DNA from: Flagellimonas chongwuensis
GTDB lineage: Bacteria; Bacteroidota; Bacteroidia; Flavobacteriales; Flavobacteriaceae
Reading direction: 5' to 3'
Length of the DNA stretch: 64,000 bases
Assembly: GCF_013376415.1 (NCBI RefSeq)
Contig: NZ_WYET01000001.1
Coordinates: forward strand, 434,001 to 498,000
Shown here: piece by piece, positions 62,564-64,000 of the stretch
Numbering within the stretch: position 1 is the first letter of the stretch
How the letters are laid out: every line of letters begins with the position of its first letter
The notes under the pieces: generated by a model
The model's database searches: none
What the model was told of the DNA's origin: nothing
The model's input: the letters and a program-made list of their open reading frames with translations, nothing else
Made by a program: the position numbers and the translations under genes

Positions 62564-63916
62564 TTATGCAAAGGTAAGTCGGAAAACAGTTTCCGAATCG
62601 GGAACCGAACGTACTTGGATGCTCCCCCCGTGAAGTTGCATCACTCTTTTGGAAAGGCTTAGCCCAATTCCCGTACCTTCACTCTTTGTGGTAAAAAACG
62701 GGACAAATATCTCGTCCATCACCTCAGGAGGAATACCGGGGCCGTTATCACGAATATCTATGAATTTGGAGCCGTTTTCATCAATTCCGGCAATCATTTG
62801 TACTTTTCCTGCGTTTGTTGACTCTACCGCTTGCAAAGCATTTTTTCCCAAATTGATTAGTACTTGGGAAATTTGTTTCTCATCAATGTAAAATTCCAAA
62901 TCCTCTGGATGGCAAACGGTGGCGAACTCACTTTCCCCATCCACCAACCTGGCCGACATCAGTACGTCGATTTTTTCCAGAAGGTCCTTTCCCTTGACCA
63001 ATGACTTGTTGGGTTCCGGTACGTGCAGTAGGCTTCTGTACGATTGTACAAAGTCCATCAGGTCGCCTCCTTGCTCTTTGATCACTTCCAGGCCCTTTAA
63101 GGTGTTTTTGATCTGAACCTCCTCCAGCTCCTCCATTGGGGTGATCTTGTCACCCTTTCGGTAATACTTTATGATGGAATCCGAAATGGAAGCGATAGGG
63201 GTAATGGTGTTCATGATCTCGTGGGTCAGCACACGGATGAGCCGTACCCAAGACTCGGTTTCTTTTTCGTCCAACTCTTTATGGATATCTTGTACCACGA
63301 CCAATTGTAAGGACTGTCCGTTCAACATCAACGGTGTGGACTTGAGTGCCAATTGAATTTGTTCCCGCTCATTGGACAATTGAAAGAGCTTTCGTTCAAA
63401 GGGATTGAAATTTTTAAATATCTGGTAGAGGTTTTCATCAACCTGCTTTAATTGTTTAATATGGTTCAAAGGAGTGTAATCCAATAATTTTTCCAAAGTT
63501 GGGTTGGCAAACAGGATGTGGCCTTTCTCATTATAGGTCATGATACCGATGCTCGCCTGTTTTAGGATTTCTTGATAGTACTGTTCCCGTATCTGGAGTT
63601 GCATGTGTACCTGTTGGATAAGGCCATTTACACGGTTTAAACTTTTGTTCAGCTCTTTGAAAGACTCAATGGTAACACCTTCTGGAAACCGAAGGGTGAA
63701 ATCCTCGTTTTTAATGGCATCGAAAAAATAGGCGATTTTGCGGTTGGTCCGGTTGATGAAGGTAATCAATGTAAATACCTGTACCACCAAAATAAGGACA
63801 AAGAGTGCCATGGCAAAATACCATTTATAGGACATGGAGAAAGCCATTCCTATGGCGGACAGCGTCAAAAAAATGACCCGAAGAATAAGTTGTATATAAA
63901 AATTTCTACTGGCCAT
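62564..63916 (-). CDS. Membrane sensor histidine kinase (NtrY-like)
   Basis: 450 residues: two membrane segments (about 8-28 and 32-54) with hardly any periplasmic loop, a HAMP-like/linker region (about 55-105), a PAS domain (about 115-210, IGIMTYNEKGHILFANPTLEKLL), then HisKA with His232 in VLTHEIMNTITP, and the ATPase domain with QVLINLGKNALQA, DNGPGIP, PFFTTKSEGTGIGLSL. The lack of an external domain suggests sensing of a cytoplasmic or membrane signal. It follows a sigma-54 regulator gene by three bases. Confidence 0.92.
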   Translation of the reverse strand: MASRNFYIQLILRVIFLTLSAIGMAFSMSYKWYFAMALFVLILVVQVFTLITFINRTNRKIAYFFDAIKNEDFTLRFPEGVTIESFKELNKSLNRVNGLIQQVHMQLQIREQYYQEILKQASIGIMTYNEKGHILFANPTLEKLLDYTPLNHIKQLKQVDENLYQIFKNFNPFERKLFQLSNEREQIQLALKSTPLMLNGQSLQLVVVQDIHKELDEKETESWVRLIRVLTHEIMNTITPIASISDSIIKYYRKGDKITPMEELEEVQIKNTLKGLEVIKEQGGDLMDFVQSYRSLLHVPEPNKSLVKGKDLLEKIDVLMSARLVDGESEFATVCHPEDLEFYIDEKQISQVLINLGKNALQAVESTNAGKVQMIAGIDENGSKFIDIRDNGPGIPPEVMDEIFVPFFTTKSEGTGIGLSLSKRVMQLHGGSIQVRSVPDSETVFRLTFA

Positions 63917-63919
63917 AGA

Positions 63920-64000
63920 TCACTTTTTTTTCAACTTATTGTAGAGCGTTTGGCGAGAAATACCCAATTGTTCCGCAGCTGCACTATAGTTTCCCTCGTT
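63920..64000 (-). CDS. C-terminal end of a second sigma-54 response regulator (partial)
   Basis: Only the last 26 residues and the stop codon are inside the window. They read NEGNYSAAAEQLGISRQTLYNKL and a lysine tail, the Fis-type helix-turn-helix that ends NtrC-family regulators. The kinase gene starts three bases after its stop, giving the order regulator-kinase. The rest of the gene lies beyond the right edge. Confidence 0.8.
   Translation of the reverse strand, partial: NEGNYSAAAEQLGISRQTLYNKLKKK

Overview
The window is a chromosome segment from a member of the Flavobacteriaceae (Bacteroidetes). The clues are type IX secretion cargo with type B sorting domains, PorP/SprF partners, several housekeeping genes with flavobacterial architecture, and repeated promoters of the Bacteroidetes form TTG-N18-TAnnTTTG. 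A Muricauda/Flagellimonas-like genus is my impression from protein wording, not a demonstrated assignment.

Layout. 1-6.5 kb: the 5' part of a DUF4175 gene, gltX, an SPFH membrane protein, a small envelope-stress-like operon (YtxH, holin-like, small conserved protein) and glnS. 6.7-26.3 kb: one large plus-strand cluster for surface display: an Ig-rich cargo protein, a PorP/SprF barrel fused to SPOR-like repeats, a 4760-residue SprB-repeat adhesin and a second PorP/SprF. 26.4-31.7 kb: folB, two tandem cysteine tRNA genes (one with an unusual anticodon loop), a LysE exporter, a DUF2807 protein, rnr, a 590-base AT-rich gap and rpiB. 31.7-36.7 kb: a CDF metal exporter, a GNAT enzyme, a compact type II restriction-modification pair and two uncharacterised genes. 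36.8-43.7 kb: an S41 protease behind an unusual DUF559-RnpA fusion, then an M1 peptidase, an S8 protease lipoprotein and an MBL hydrolase. 43.9-56.2 kb: two ion transporters, a DIP1984 protein, lepA, an outer-membrane barrel protein, dusB, a LolC/E-like permease, rbfA, methylmalonyl-CoA epimerase and a CAU tRNA. 56.5-64 kb: a secreted esterase, a soluble histidine kinase with a sigma-54 response regulator and a probable sigma-54 target operon, an orphan four-helix sensor, a GreA-like protein and a second kinase with the tail of a second sigma-54 regulator.

Signals that stand out: (i) a 486-bp DUF559 unit bounded by nearly perfect 27-bp inverted repeats that has become the 5' part of rnpA; (ii) three intergenic copies of a 21-bp-period direct repeat resembling LytTR-regulator sites; (iii) a sigma-54 promoter with two upstream palindromes directly behind a sigma-54 activator gene; (iv) a structurally coherent second tRNA-Cys with C at position 33; and (v) a DNA methyltransferase whose promoter abuts its ATG, implying a leaderless transcript. 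No computation or database search was run; all family names rest on recognised motifs and layout.
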